DNA from: Apostichopus parvimensis
Taxonomy: Eukaryota > Echinodermata > Holothuroidea > Aspidochirotida > Stichopodidae
Length of the DNA stretch: 21,994 nucleotides
Direction: 5' to 3'
NCBI GenBank assembly: GCA_000934455.1
Contig: KN883324.1
Coordinates: 3,858-25,851 of the forward strand
Part shown: positions 9,461 through 18,917 of the stretch, one piece after another
Numbering within the stretch: position 1 is the stretch's first letter
How the letters are laid out: every line of letters begins with the position of its first letter
Made by a program: the position numbers and the translations under genes
The notes under the pieces: generated by a model
What the model was told of the DNA's origin: nothing
Seen by the model: only the letters and a program-made list of their open reading frames with translations
Database searches by the model: none

Positions 9461-10430
9461 ATGGATGATGCGTAGCTCCTGTTTACTCCGTTTGTGGGCC
9501 ACTCCACTTCCAAGGTCAAATGATAAGTTCAAGGCTACTGTAGACTCCAATCTGAAGCAGACCCCTCACAAATGTCTTCCCCGGAACACTCGATCCGTAC
9601 CATTCATTCACAGCAGATTCATTCACCAATGCACCAGGGCGGTAAGCTGCCAATCCTACCATCCATTAATTAAACACAGATGGCCTTGAACCATTTTCAA
9701 TTTCCACTAACTGGGGGGTTAACACCAGCCCGTCAAACAAACTCGGTCTATTTGCTCGAAACTCCTCGGAACAATAACAAACTGCCTATCCACCCCTCTT
9801 CCAACAAAAGCCACCTACCAGAACCTAACCTGAACACATGGCCTGAATAGAACAGCCAAAGAGAAAATCAATACTAAGAGAAGCCCACTTAACTAGAATC
9901 AAACACTAGTATTGAGCCTCTCAGGATTAGGGGTAATATATATACAATCACTGCAGGCAATGGCCAACATTGATTTTGATGTCATTACTAACTTTGAAAT
10001 GTGGATGACAAATTTGCATTGTCCGGTTAATCCCGAAAAAGGAAGAGATTGCCTTTGGGATGATGACCAAACATGTGCTCCAGTGAGAGAACTAACAATA
10101 AGCATTGGTGTTAATCAATTGCCTCTATAGATCAGAAGAAGAAGAGGTCACAGATAAAGTTTAATTAAAAGTGAAGGAGAGAAACAAAATTCACTACAGT
10201 GGCATGCAATGACCAACTCTGTGGAGTGTAAGAGAGTAACATTTAAACATATATACCATAAATACACACTGTAAGCACATATACACCAAAATGCACACTT
10301 GAGACCAAAATGACAAAGAATAGGAAGATGGCAGAGAATTCTCAATTTTCAATAATAATGTAAAATAGATGGTTTCAAAACAAAACGTTGATAAAGCTCA
10401 ACCGATGACTAACAGTAACTTACAAACACG
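9461..10430. other. Slightly GC-richer gene-free stretch
   Basis: 9540-9860 is richer in C on the plus strand than its neighbours. Two plus-strand ORFs (9465-9689, 74 codons; 9912-10130, 72 codons) are open here, the latter containing several acidic residues and Cys, but neither resembles a family I know and no strong splice pair frames them. A decayed exon or repeat is possible. Confidence 0.3.
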
Positions 10431-10434
10431 TTAA

Positions 10435-10501
10435 TTCAACCTTCCATTAATCTTTCACTCGAACATGACCTTTCAACCTTACAAATTAACTTTTCAACCT
10501 T
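10435..10501. repeat. Irregular tandem repeat with TTCAACCTT core
   Basis: TTCAACCTT recurs at 10435-10443, 10472-10480 and 10493-10501, each followed by a similar AT-rich tail. A degenerate TTTCACTCGAAC unit lies between the first two. Confidence 0.5.
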
Positions 10502-13500
10502 ATGCAATTCTCCTCTTTTCTTACCACTCTCCAGTAATCAGTCCACTGTAATCCACAATTCCTATTCAAGTGCAAGTTCCAACTCCAACCACAAGCAGTG
10601 AAATTTGCTGGTAAGATGCTACAAATATCAAATAACGCAGGCAACCATGACAGCTCCCCATTAACTTAATTCTTCCATGCACCAGCGTGCAGTAATCTAT
10701 CTGGCCAGTAGATTTTAGACATCTGCTGTGAAAGTGTTGTGGGCTTAATATATGCTAAAGTATGTCTATTTTGAAAAAGTAAGAAAAGAACTTCCCCAGG
10801 ATTATAAAACTACCTCCATAGATATAGTTCATTTACATGCAAACCCGACACACAACTGTTAATTTAATAAACAATATAAACTGAAGAAAGAAATATTTCT
10901 TGGTGTTGTGTTGATTTACCAAATATTTACAAAAACTGCATCAATTTTGAAACAACTCATTCCATCAGCTCTTTAACAAGATGATGGATGGGTGATTGTG
11001 ATGACCAGCAAATGAGGTAGAAACAAACTGAACAGTTTAATGTTCAATCTCAAACTTTATTTCTTTATACACGCTCGCTATATACAGGCGCAACATAAGA
11101 AACACAATACATGCAGTCATACCTTAGATTCCTTGATTTGCATAAATTTGCATGCATTAAATGAGTATCACGATATCACAGTGATGATTACTGATGATCT
11201 AATCCATCAAATTTCAACTTGGTACAAATTCCGAGCAGTTTGCACTAGTGTTCTGAACCCATGGATGCTACCTGTCTCCCATAATGCATCTTCCACATTC
11301 ATTAATGCTGTTGACGAGCTCATAAAACTCATTGCATATAAACATTGCAATTCCCTAGGTACTTCCCATTTCCCCCCAATCTGGTACTTTACTAAGTCCT
11401 ATTTGCAGCATGCAACACTCACCCCATGAAAACTGTTTTGAACACATGAATGTTAATTAAACCCAAAAACAGGAACTGTACTAATTAGAATTCCATTTGC
11501 TTAAAATGAGCATCAGTCTGCTATTTGAATTGGATGAGACATCCCATTTATATACATTCAGTACATTTATATACATCACGGAATATAAGTCTCTTTGCCC
11601 AAATTATGAAACCACCTAGGAAAAAAATTATGCGACGCATAAGATCTGTCAAAACTCAGAATTTATCGCAACTACTTTGAAAACCACTAGATTAAGATGC
11701 TGCTGTTTCATTTTTGTAATGTTGTGAAAAACAGCCGATGATAAGAGCGATCCTTGTTCTGTACTCAAAACGTAAAGTACAGAGCAACGCAGATCTTGCA
11801 AAAGCCACCGGTGACGACGGAGAAATGGATGACAGGTTTTGCTAGTAATGCGAACATCCTGTGGCTATTAAAGGACCTTCAAGGAGATTGTTTGTTTATA
11901 CAACTGTTGCCATGGTTCCATGGAAGATCCAAAACCTCTTCACGGTGATGAAGAGCTCGGTGACATGACATCAGCTAGCAGCTGACCATTACGATGACTT
12001 CATAGGTAGGAAGGTGTTGGATTATTTCCCAAGAGCAAAACGACACAAATTGAGTCAAATAATTGTGTTTGCGATTTTCTTAACGCATGTCTGATGGTCT
12101 TTTCTGTTGCCTCAATTATTTTGTGCCAAATCTTAGATCTTATTCACTGTGGGAAATTTCTATACTCTCGAATATATATATGTAAAATCCACTACTATTG
12201 TGCAGTGTTTTCAAATTTAATAGCAACTATGATGTTGGAAGACCAATTCTAAGGACTTTGTTCAATTTCATTTCCCTCCCTTTTTTGTTGTCTTTTGATT
12301 TATTTATAAATTTTGCTGTACATTTATTTCTCTTTTATTACATTTCTTTCTACATATCTTACACTAAAAATACAAAAACTGGAGGAATAAAGCTATTTCA
12401 TGAATTTACTACACCCTTCTCTGGTACATGTGTCTTGTATTTCACTTTCAAACCTTACTTGGTCATTCATGAGGTCTTTATTGTACTGATTTGATCAGGA
12501 GTTGAATCTCCTCATACAAAGAGGAAATAATCAATGCTTACAAATATCCAAACTGTTCAGCACAATTTGCAATTTCAAACATAACAGAATTTCGATACAC
12601 TTTAAAGAAATCATAGGTGACACTAAAAACAAAAACTTTTTAAACACTTCCACTTAAAATTTTCTCCTTATTCACACAACAGAAAATCAATGGAAGATCA
12701 CTCCATACCTTTTGGGAAATTTGGATATTTATAGCAACCAAGCAATTCGTTCCCCACAAAATTGATACATACCCAAGGAAAACAACTGTGCATTGTTTTC
12801 GTAGGTAATGCAAAAAAAAGTTATGGTTCTTAGTTCTTACTGTGGCTTGTATCACTTTAATACCTAAAATTTCATTGCAACCACAGGTGGTGGGACAGTG
12901 ATAAAATATCAACTTTTGTTCATTGGATATAAATTGAAAAAGTGCATGTATTGTGTTGAGACAGGTGAGGGAGGAGTAAAGTACATAAAACACATTACAC
13001 AGTTTGAACATATCAAATAGCTCATTACAACTGTGCAGAGTTCACTTAAATTCCTACTTTATTTTTAATGCTATGAAATCCTGAGCAGTGTAAGGATTTG
13101 TGGGATTAGCAAGCAGATTTTGCCAGATTTAACTTTTCCTCTAAATTACATTTATTGACAGACTTTGAATACAACCAATCACCAACACAGCTTTGGTCTA
13201 CAGTAATTTTAGATCAATGGCTCTTGGCTGATATTAAGTTAAATGTAAAAGTTGAAATTTGCATAGATCTGTAATCGGTTTATAAACTGTGCACCATTTA
13301 ATAGCCATGTAAAATGTGCACATATTCTGCATCGAATAAGATATCCATATGGTTAAAACCAATTGGCCATTTCCTTACTGAGTCATTATTGACCATGTAA
13401 TCCACGACACAAAATTTTGCATCCCACAAATTCGATGTACTGTATTATAGTTTCATAGAAAGACCCTGTATTGCATTCTTTCCTGCTCACATAAATGCTG

Positions 13501-14403
13501 CTGTTTTGTTATAAAGAAGAAACTGGAAGTATCTTTTTTTCTGAATATTTCCGTTTCCTTCAAGACTGTTATGTGGGCAGAAGCAAAAAGGATTGGTATT
13601 ATATTACCTATATGATGTATGGTTGATGTTTATTAGCAGAAAAAAAATCAAGGATCTGGAAAACCATTCAAATCCATTTTTATGAAGGACTGAAGTGCAA
13701 CAGAATTTATTATGATCGATTCAAGTTACATGTAAATACCTTTCTTTTTTTTATAACATTAGTTTACAGATCGAACAGCCATTATGGCGTTTAAAGCATC
13801 AGAGCTGGTCAATCTTCCATCAAATTGACTGGACAATCCTGGGTGGACAAAATACCAGTAACTCAGTTCCTTTTCTTAGCAAACGTCAATGTTAGGACAT
13901 TAACATTAAGTTAACAATTTTTTTTTCTCCAAAGAGTTATTACTACAAGTGATGACTTTAGCTTGAAGAGCAGAGCTGGTGTTATCATTAGATTTGTGTT
14001 AACAAATGCTTCCCCCCCCCCACCCTCATTTCTGCTTCCCCCAAAAAATAAAACTGCTATCCCTCAAAATTCACACCCAACTTTAGCTTTCCATGTAGAA
14101 TGCACAATATAATGAAGACACACTGGCATTTGCTCAGTTAGCAATTCAATTCCAGCATAACCTAAGGTCAAGCACATTGGAGAGAAAATGCCAACTTTTC
14201 ATCAAATGTTAAACATTACAAGGTCACATCCTGGGTATATTTTTACTCCTGTTAGATAAAACAACAACATCAGCTATATCTTTAAAAAAATTCTGGCTGA
14301 CAATGAAAGTGACTCTATTTCACCAGAATGCTCAGAATTTATGTTACATACCTCATTTTGTCCAAAAATATATCTCCCTACCATATATTTCTCTATTTTT
14401 TAT
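10502..14403. other. Long gene-free AT-rich stretch
   Basis: About 3.9 kb with ORFs no longer than 129 codons (11040-11429 plus strand; 13011-12640 minus strand, 123 codons), neither recognisable. It includes one RFX-like site, a small TCAGCT-AGC-AGCTGA hairpin (about 11969-11984), a GTCAAT/ATTGAC dyad near 13807-13829 and a C10 run at 14012-14021. No RNA gene or transposon end was identified. Confidence 0.4.
11906..11919. promoter_or_regulatory. X-box-like site GTTGCCATGGTTCC
   Basis: The reverse complement GGAACC-AT-GGCAAC has one perfect RFX half-site and one with a single mismatch. It is the fourth X-box-like word in about 7.5 kb. Confidence 0.25.
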
Positions 14404-14433
14404 GGGGGGGAGGGGGGTGGAGGGAGGTGAGGG
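14404..14433 (+). repeat. G-quadruplex-type G tract
   Basis: G7, G6, G3 and G3 runs separated by loops of 1, 4 and 6 nt satisfy the usual G4 pattern. Confidence 0.65.
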
Positions 14434-14970
14434 TTGGCTTGGAGAACTTATCTTGAGCTAACAAGTAAAAATTTAAAATCATCATACTGACATACAAGTA
14501 TTGATCCCAGGTCAACAGAGAATCCCTAAACAGGTAAAATCCCCAAAACTTCCTTCAGGATATAATATTCTCGTAACTGGAAAAATAATATTCATGGAGG
14601 TTACTGGAGTAGTTTACACACTATTACAGATCTGGTGTCAATTAAATCTGTGATGTCACAAAATGGCCTAAAAGGTATGCAAAGGTACATTTGAACCATG
14701 TGTTGCTATATATATTCCAAACTTAGAATTACCACAATTTTATTGATTTAACAAAAAATCCACACAAACCTCAAATTGTGACCACCAACTTAATCTCTTA
14801 TATTCAGTCACAATATTTTGTTACACATGCAAAACGTATACATACATAAGTACTGATCACTCATTCCCATCAATAAACTCCCAAAGTTAGAGAGATGCTT
14901 TGACAAAATAAATGACAGATTCTGCAATTTATAACTAGTATATTAAATCATCATTATTAATGCATCATTA
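14434..14970. other. Gene-free AT-rich stretch
   Basis: Ordinary AT-rich sequence up to the transposon insertion site. No signal seen. Confidence 0.4.
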
Positions 14971-14978
14971 CAATCATC
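14971..14978. repeat. Left target-site duplication of the hAT element
   Basis: CAATCATC immediately precedes the CAG terminus and is repeated exactly at 16598-16605. Eight-base duplications are the hallmark of hAT integration. Confidence 0.85.
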
Positions 14979-14996
14979 CAGAGCTGGAAAACCTTG
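14979..14996 (+). repeat. Left terminal inverted repeat
   Basis: CAGAGCTGGAAAACCTTG; mismatches to the right arm at positions 4 and 6. Immediately inside lies a CGAACC-A-GGTTCG dyad (15006-15018). Confidence 0.85.
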
Positions 14997-15017
14997 CGAA
15001 CCGTCCGAACCAGGTTC

Positions 15018-15046
15018 GCGGGAAATTCGCGATGCTCGCGGGAAAT
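15018..15046 (+). promoter_or_regulatory. Left subterminal GCGGGAAAT pair
   Basis: Exact GCGGGAAAT at 15018-15026 and 15038-15046, both preceded by TC. Subterminal direct repeats of this kind are transposase-binding sites in other hAT elements. The word also equals the E2F consensus (TTTCCCGC on the other strand). A third exact copy is at 15373-15381 and partial copies are at 15343, 15492 and, inverted, 15518. Confidence 0.55.
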
Positions 15047-15060
15047 CCAGCCCGGCTGAC

Positions 15061-15175
15061 GAAAAAAAAATCGGACCAAAAAAAAAATAGAAAAAAAAAA
15101 CGGGACGAAAAATTTAAAAAAAAACACAAAAGACAAAAAAAGTACATCTGTAAAAAAAAAAAAAAAAAAAAAAGA
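15061..15175 (+). repeat. Multiple A-tracts inside the hAT element
   Basis: Repeated runs of 8 to more than 20 A separated by short GC-containing words. They generate a meaningless Lys-rich plus-strand frame and a Phe-rich minus-strand frame. Confidence 0.85.
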
Positions 15176-16419
15176 GTAAAATTTCACAAGAAAAGTTTCA
15201 GAAACAAAAGGAAAATGTTCAGAGAGGGTGCTCGCAATTTTAGTCACAATACCAACGAGTAATGATGTGTCCCCAACCCACTTACAATGGCTATTTCGCA
15301 AGCTTCAGGGTATACGTGTCACACGGACACCCACGGCCCAGCGCGGGAAGGTTGCTGTAATAAATCAGCCTCGCGGGAAATGTTTTGAACAATATTGCCA
15401 TTTCACGTTTTTTTATATTTGTATTGTATGTTGGTTAGTAAACGTTTTCTTTCGTATGAATTTGACTTCAGTTCAGTGTTCCCACTAAGGTGCGGGATTC
15501 CCTTCAACTGACTCAGTAATCCCGCAAAGAAAACATTTGTCTGCTGGAAATCCCTGCATCGTTTTTTGCATTCGCGATGAGTTTATACTCAATGTACAAC
15601 TTATTCACTTCACCGTAAAGAGAAAAAAACTGAAAATCAATTGTGTACGGAAAGTAAGGTGGTAGGCTACACCTTTCAAATTTTACGAAAGATCGAGCAA
15701 AACACTTTCGAAAAATTCACGCAAAACTGGCATATCGTACTAAATGCAACTAATGTCATGTAAACAAGGCTCTAGTGCATCCATTTATGAATATACCGTA
15801 AGACCACATCTGGTGTTAAGCGGGGGGGAAAAGAAAGTATTTTTTAGCATTTCCAAAAATACCGAAAAAATAATATCCTACCATAGTTAAGTGTATAGCA
15901 AATAGCCTAACCACCTCGGCATAACTTTACCGATCCTTTACTGACTGACCTAATTAATTCTAGAGTGGAACGAAAAAAGTTTACTCCATGAAAAGGTCCC
16001 TGGCAACGTGCCAAAAATGTTAACAAACAGGTGTTAGACAGGGGATGAGCCCACAGTTGTTTGCCAAGGTACCTGGGAAAATTCGCAGCACATGTACCGT
16101 GGTAGTTGGGTAGGGTTAAACATTGCAGTTGTAAACATGTACGCATAGTGCACGCTACTCATTGTAAGGCAGTCTAGAAACAGGGCTTTGCCGAACGTTG
16201 TTTGTTACATAATATCGGAAGTTCTGTAAGTTGCACTTTTTAAAGATTGACAGACAGATTAAATCTCTTATCATTTTATAACATAATATAGCTACTCTAA
16301 CTTGTCATTTTAAAATTTTCATCAGTTTCGTGACAATTTAAATTCAAAAAGTTGTCAATATTTTGCATCCTCAACTGCCAATTTTTCATCGCCAGACACG
16401 CAAAATACAAAAAAAATTC

Positions 16420-16503
16420 GGGGGCTTTCGCCCCCCGGATCCCCACAAGGGTTCTACCCCTTGACCCCACCAGGGCCCTAAGGCAGCCCCTGAACCCCAC
16501 GCC
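16420..16503. repeat. Three imperfect C-rich hairpin units in the hAT element
   Basis: Units at 16420-16448, 16449-16472 and 16473-16503 each start with a G run, contain a C run that can pair with it, and end in CCCCAC. The first is a GGGGGC-TTTC-GCCCCC hairpin; the second pairs CAAGGG with CCCTTG across the unit boundary. This block is much GC-richer than the rest of the element. Confidence 0.6.
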
Positions 16504-16533
16504 ATTATGCTCACACGCTATGCGTGTTCGATG

Positions 16534-16575
16534 CGCGAACACAGGCGGGAAATCGGCAGTGTGTTCGCGGGAAAT
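16534..16575 (+). promoter_or_regulatory. Right subterminal GCGGGAAAT pair within an inverted repeat
   Basis: GCGGGAAAT at 16545-16553 and 16567-16575. CGCGAACAC (16534-16542) and GTGTTCGCG (16561-16569) form a 9-bp inverted repeat around the first copy. The left and right ends thus each have a motif pair plus a dyad, in keeping with transposase recognition of both ends. Confidence 0.5.
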
Positions 16576-16579
16576 TGAA

Positions 16580-16597
16580 CAAGGTTTTCCAACACTG
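16580..16597 (-). repeat. Right terminal inverted repeat
   Basis: Reverse complement reads CAGTGTTGGAAAACCTTG. Confidence 0.85.
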
Positions 16598-16605
16598 CAA
16601 TCATC
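16598..16605. repeat. Right target-site duplication of the hAT element
   Basis: CAATCATC, identical to 14971-14978. Confidence 0.85.
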
Positions 16606-17497
16606 ATCCTCCTTGCTGTCTCTTAACTGATGATTAATTCAGAGAAGCCGAACCGATTGTATTAATCTCTGTCTCTTACTCTAACATTCAATTAAAACAA
16701 AAGAAACACTTTATTCATTTAGTGTACAACTTATAATACCCCATACAGTTATCTTAAACAGTATATAAATAAAGATGTATTTGCGGCAGCTTCGTATCCT
16801 GGAGACAGATGATCTGCTCCTCGTACATTCGATCTGCTTATATGTCATGTAGCTGCTGTCACTTTTCCATACTAATTTATTGTGCCATAAAACCTGTGAC
16901 TTTCTTAAATGTATTATTTACCAATGTTTGCCGGTTGACTGCTATTGCTTCAATCAAGATTAATGTTATTCATGGTCAAGTTAGGCTAGGAATTTCGTTC
17001 TCTAAATCTTTTCCTTTCTGTGTGTGTGTGTTTGCCTCTTGCATTTGATTCAATCTGAATGGCAAGCAAGCATGATATTGAAAGATACCTTCTATTTGTA
17101 AGTAATTATTAAAGACTAGTGCATTCTTTACATGACAATATTATAAGTGTCTCGGTCAGACAGAAGCATGGTAAATCATGGGACGATGCTGACAAGAAAT
17201 ATCTTTCGAGACCAAAATCACCATCAAATTTCATACTTAGAAAGGACTTGGTTGGACTTGTGGTATTCTAAAAAAATGATGAGGTAACATATCAATTTAT
17301 CAGCAATACATTGTTCCTGAGAATTAATTTAACTATGATGACAAGAATCCTCATCCAAGCAAAGATTTCCAATAACCATATAAAATGTGCACACTAAATA
17401 TACAAGTGCTCAATAAGATGATTATTTACCAAGTTTGAATGTTCTCCTCCTTAGAAGTTTCGCTCATAAAGTTCTTTTGTTTACAAGGCTTTAAGGT
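16606..17497. other. Gene-free AT-rich stretch
   Basis: Contains a (TG)n tract (17019-17031). No coding or RNA signal. Confidence 0.4.
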
Positions 17498-17498
17498 T

Positions 17499-17535
17499 TG
17501 ACCTTAATCGACCTCCTTTGAATGACCCTTGACCT
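17499..17535. promoter_or_regulatory. Cluster of nuclear-receptor half-sites (DR4 and DR1)
   Basis: TGACCT (17499-17504) and CGACCT (17509-17514) are spaced by 4. TGACCC (17523-17528) and TGACCT (17530-17535) are spaced by 1. On the other strand the latter is AGGTCA-A-GGGTCA, one base from the DR1 consensus used by RXR heterodimers, HNF4 and COUP-TF. Because a similar TGACCT cluster occurs at 1653-1699, this may be a property of a repeat family and not a selected enhancer. Confidence 0.35.
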
Positions 17536-17622
17536 CCAAAGAAAACACTGGGTGTTTTGGTATGCTATAAGACAGAATCTTATACCAAAAAGGAAGTTCA
17601 TGCAAGCTTCACTTTTGGAGGT
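17532..17622. repeat. Cloverleaf-like foldback
   Basis: ACCTCCAAAG (17532-17541) can pair with CTTTTGGAGGT (17612-17622) with one bulged T, closing a 91-nt structure. Inside are AAAACAC-TGG-GTGTTTT (17542-17558), a longer hairpin TTTTGG...TATAAGA-CAGAA-TCTTATA-CCAAAA (17555-17590, 5-nt bulge), and a weak GAAG/CTTC hairpin (17593-17610). The first two internal hairpins share four T residues and so compete. No tRNA A/B boxes are present, so this is not a tRNA gene. Confidence 0.4.
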
Positions 17623-17640
17623 TTTCAGACCTCCATAGAA

Positions 17641-18010
17641 AACAATTTACAGTCCTTGTACTCAATAATGTGGATCAATGTACCCTGTGTCCTGGATAAG
17701 AACAAATAAATGCACAGCTCAGAGCAGTTTGCGTAGCAAGTTCTACATTTGTTATCTCTGAAGCTCATTCCATTCCTGCAAACCAGAAACATTTGCTCCT
17801 CAGCAGCACAGTACTTCCGATAGATGGAAAGCTTTCTTAGTTACCTAATAATGCGATAATGTTCAATTAAAACTTGGCAGCCACATGGCTGCATATTATC
17901 TGACACACCAAGTACACATAAATGGTAAGTTCAAATTCTGGCATGAGAATTTGTTTTATTTAGAACGCAAGATTTACTCTATGGAGATTCTAGCCAGCCC
18001 AATGCAACAT
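17641..18010. other. Gene-free stretch with a GCAGCCA-CA-TGGCTGC hairpin
   Basis: The 16-bp dyad at 17877-17892 has 7-bp arms and a 2-bp centre. Nothing else recognised. Confidence 0.4.
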
Positions 18011-18092
18011 CCCCCCCCCCCACCTCAAGCTACTGTTACACCAGTGTTTCTGCAGAAACCATTCTACACCCACCCCACCCCCACCCCCACCC
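18011..18092 (-). repeat. C-rich segment with minus-strand G-quadruplex potential
   Basis: C11 at 18011-18021, then CCC, CCCC, CCCCC, CCCCC and CCC runs each separated by a single A (18069-18092). The minus strand would be a five-run G-quadruplex motif with 1-nt loops, the most stable type. Confidence 0.65.
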
Positions 18093-18199
18093 TAAAAGAT
18101 AACATCTCTTGGGTTATGAGTGACTCTGTCTGAGTGACTGGCTTAAGTTAGGCCATAGTGTCAAACTATAGACCTGTGCAGCACAGTTCCACATACACT

Positions 18200-18505
18200 A
18201 TTAATTTAGCAGGTCACTCTAGCCTAGGCTGACTTAGGCCTACAGTGGGTTGATGTACCCTGTCCCATGGTAACCCATTGGTACCCTAGTGGAAGGGTAG
18301 CACTAGCACTAGTACTGGTTGTGTATAGTATGCAGAGCCCCTATCAACCTTCTGTTGTCTTACTACTATATAAGTCGGTGATACGAGTTGTACATTATTT
18401 ATAACGCAATCTAACCCAGTCCCTAGTTACTTGCTGTAAATATTAAGATACTAGCCTACTTGGGTTCAGTAGTATTAAATAACGTTAGGCCTAACTTAAG
18501 TTAGG
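18200..18505. repeat. CTAG- and TAGGCC-rich segment with short dyads
   Basis: At least seven CTAG words occur between about 18214 and 18455, where about one is expected. Dyads include TACCC/GGGTA and CTAGTG/CACTAG in interleaved order (about 18282-18312). The segment ends in the perfect 16-bp palindrome CCTAACTTAAGTTAGG (18490-18505). No transposon end was identified. Confidence 0.4.
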
Positions 18506-18630
18506 GTTTACATGATGATAACAGCGGAAAGAACGAACTAAGTTTCATCAAGCTTAACGTTATTATTGACGTTTTGGCCAAATAATACATTCTTAGTCTC
18601 GAAGTAAGGTAGAAGATTGCAAGTACTTAC

Positions 18631-18917
18631 GTATTTAAACGTGGGGGCAAGAATTAAGCACAAAAGACTAGACTACGGTCCTACGGAATCTTCTTTATCT
18701 TTTCGTCCGCGCCGTGTCTTTTGTAGACTATCCGATCCCGTGCTCGGTCCAGTCACCTTTCCTTTCTCTCAACCCTCCTCGTCGATTTGTGCTCAGCACA
18801 TGCACAATTCCGTCTGCTTTACGTTTTCGTTTCTCTTCGAATCCACTCGACTCGGTCGCATGTCTGCTGTGCACTTACCCAGATCAGCGAGAGATCTGTC
18901 AGCAGAAGGAACACCAT
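18631..18917 (-). other. CpG-rich candidate 5' exon region, minus strand
   Basis: CpG words are conspicuously frequent between about 18690 and 18895 compared with flanking DNA. Two minus-strand donors are present: AAATAC|GTAAGTACTT after 18631 and ATCTGG|GTAAGTGC after 18879. From an ATG at 18917-18915 exactly 13 codons reach the second donor in phase 0, encoding MVFLLLTDLSLIW, which looks like the start of a signal peptide. Thirteen residues are too few to support a protein call. If transcribed, a first exon ending at either donor would splice leftward. Confidence 0.22.

Larger units (their letters stand above)
14979..16597. mobile_element. Non-autonomous hAT-type DNA transposon, 1619 bp, complete
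   Basis: The element begins CAGAGCTGGAAAACCTTG and ends with the complement of CAGTGTTGGAAAACCTTG, matching at 16 of 18 positions. It is flanked by a perfect 8-bp duplication, CAATCATC. CAG termini and 8-bp duplications define the hAT superfamily. The interior has no ORF above 114 codons and none of the RNase H-like transposase or hAT dimerisation motifs, so it must be mobilised in trans. Inside are five GCGGGAAAT motifs, A-rich tracts (15061-15175), and a GC-rich hairpin block (16420-16503). The ORFs in it (Lys-rich on plus, Phe-rich on minus) are products of A-tracts. The identical target duplication and abundant CpGs argue that it is not very old. The host sequence before insertion can be read by removing the element and one duplication. 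Confidence 0.85.

Noticed and set aside
11040..11429. Plus-strand ORF of 129 codons
   Set aside because: No recognisable domain; length is within reach of chance for a 22-kb window searched in six frames.
8178..12024. AAGGTGTTGGATTA shared by about 8180 and 12010
   Set aside because: A 14-base match between two places in 22 kb is expected by chance about once, and the flanks do not align.
14957..15301. Lys-rich (plus) and Phe-rich (minus) ORFs of about 100 codons
   Set aside because: They are created by A-tracts inside the hAT element and contain no transposase motif.
16297..16630. ORFs on both strands over the GC-rich hAT block
   Set aside because: Low stop density in GC-rich repeat units explains them; the plus-strand frame runs past the transposon end into host DNA.
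18834..18850. TTCGAATCC resembling a tRNA B-box
   Set aside because: No A-box at the right distance and no cloverleaf can be drawn around it.
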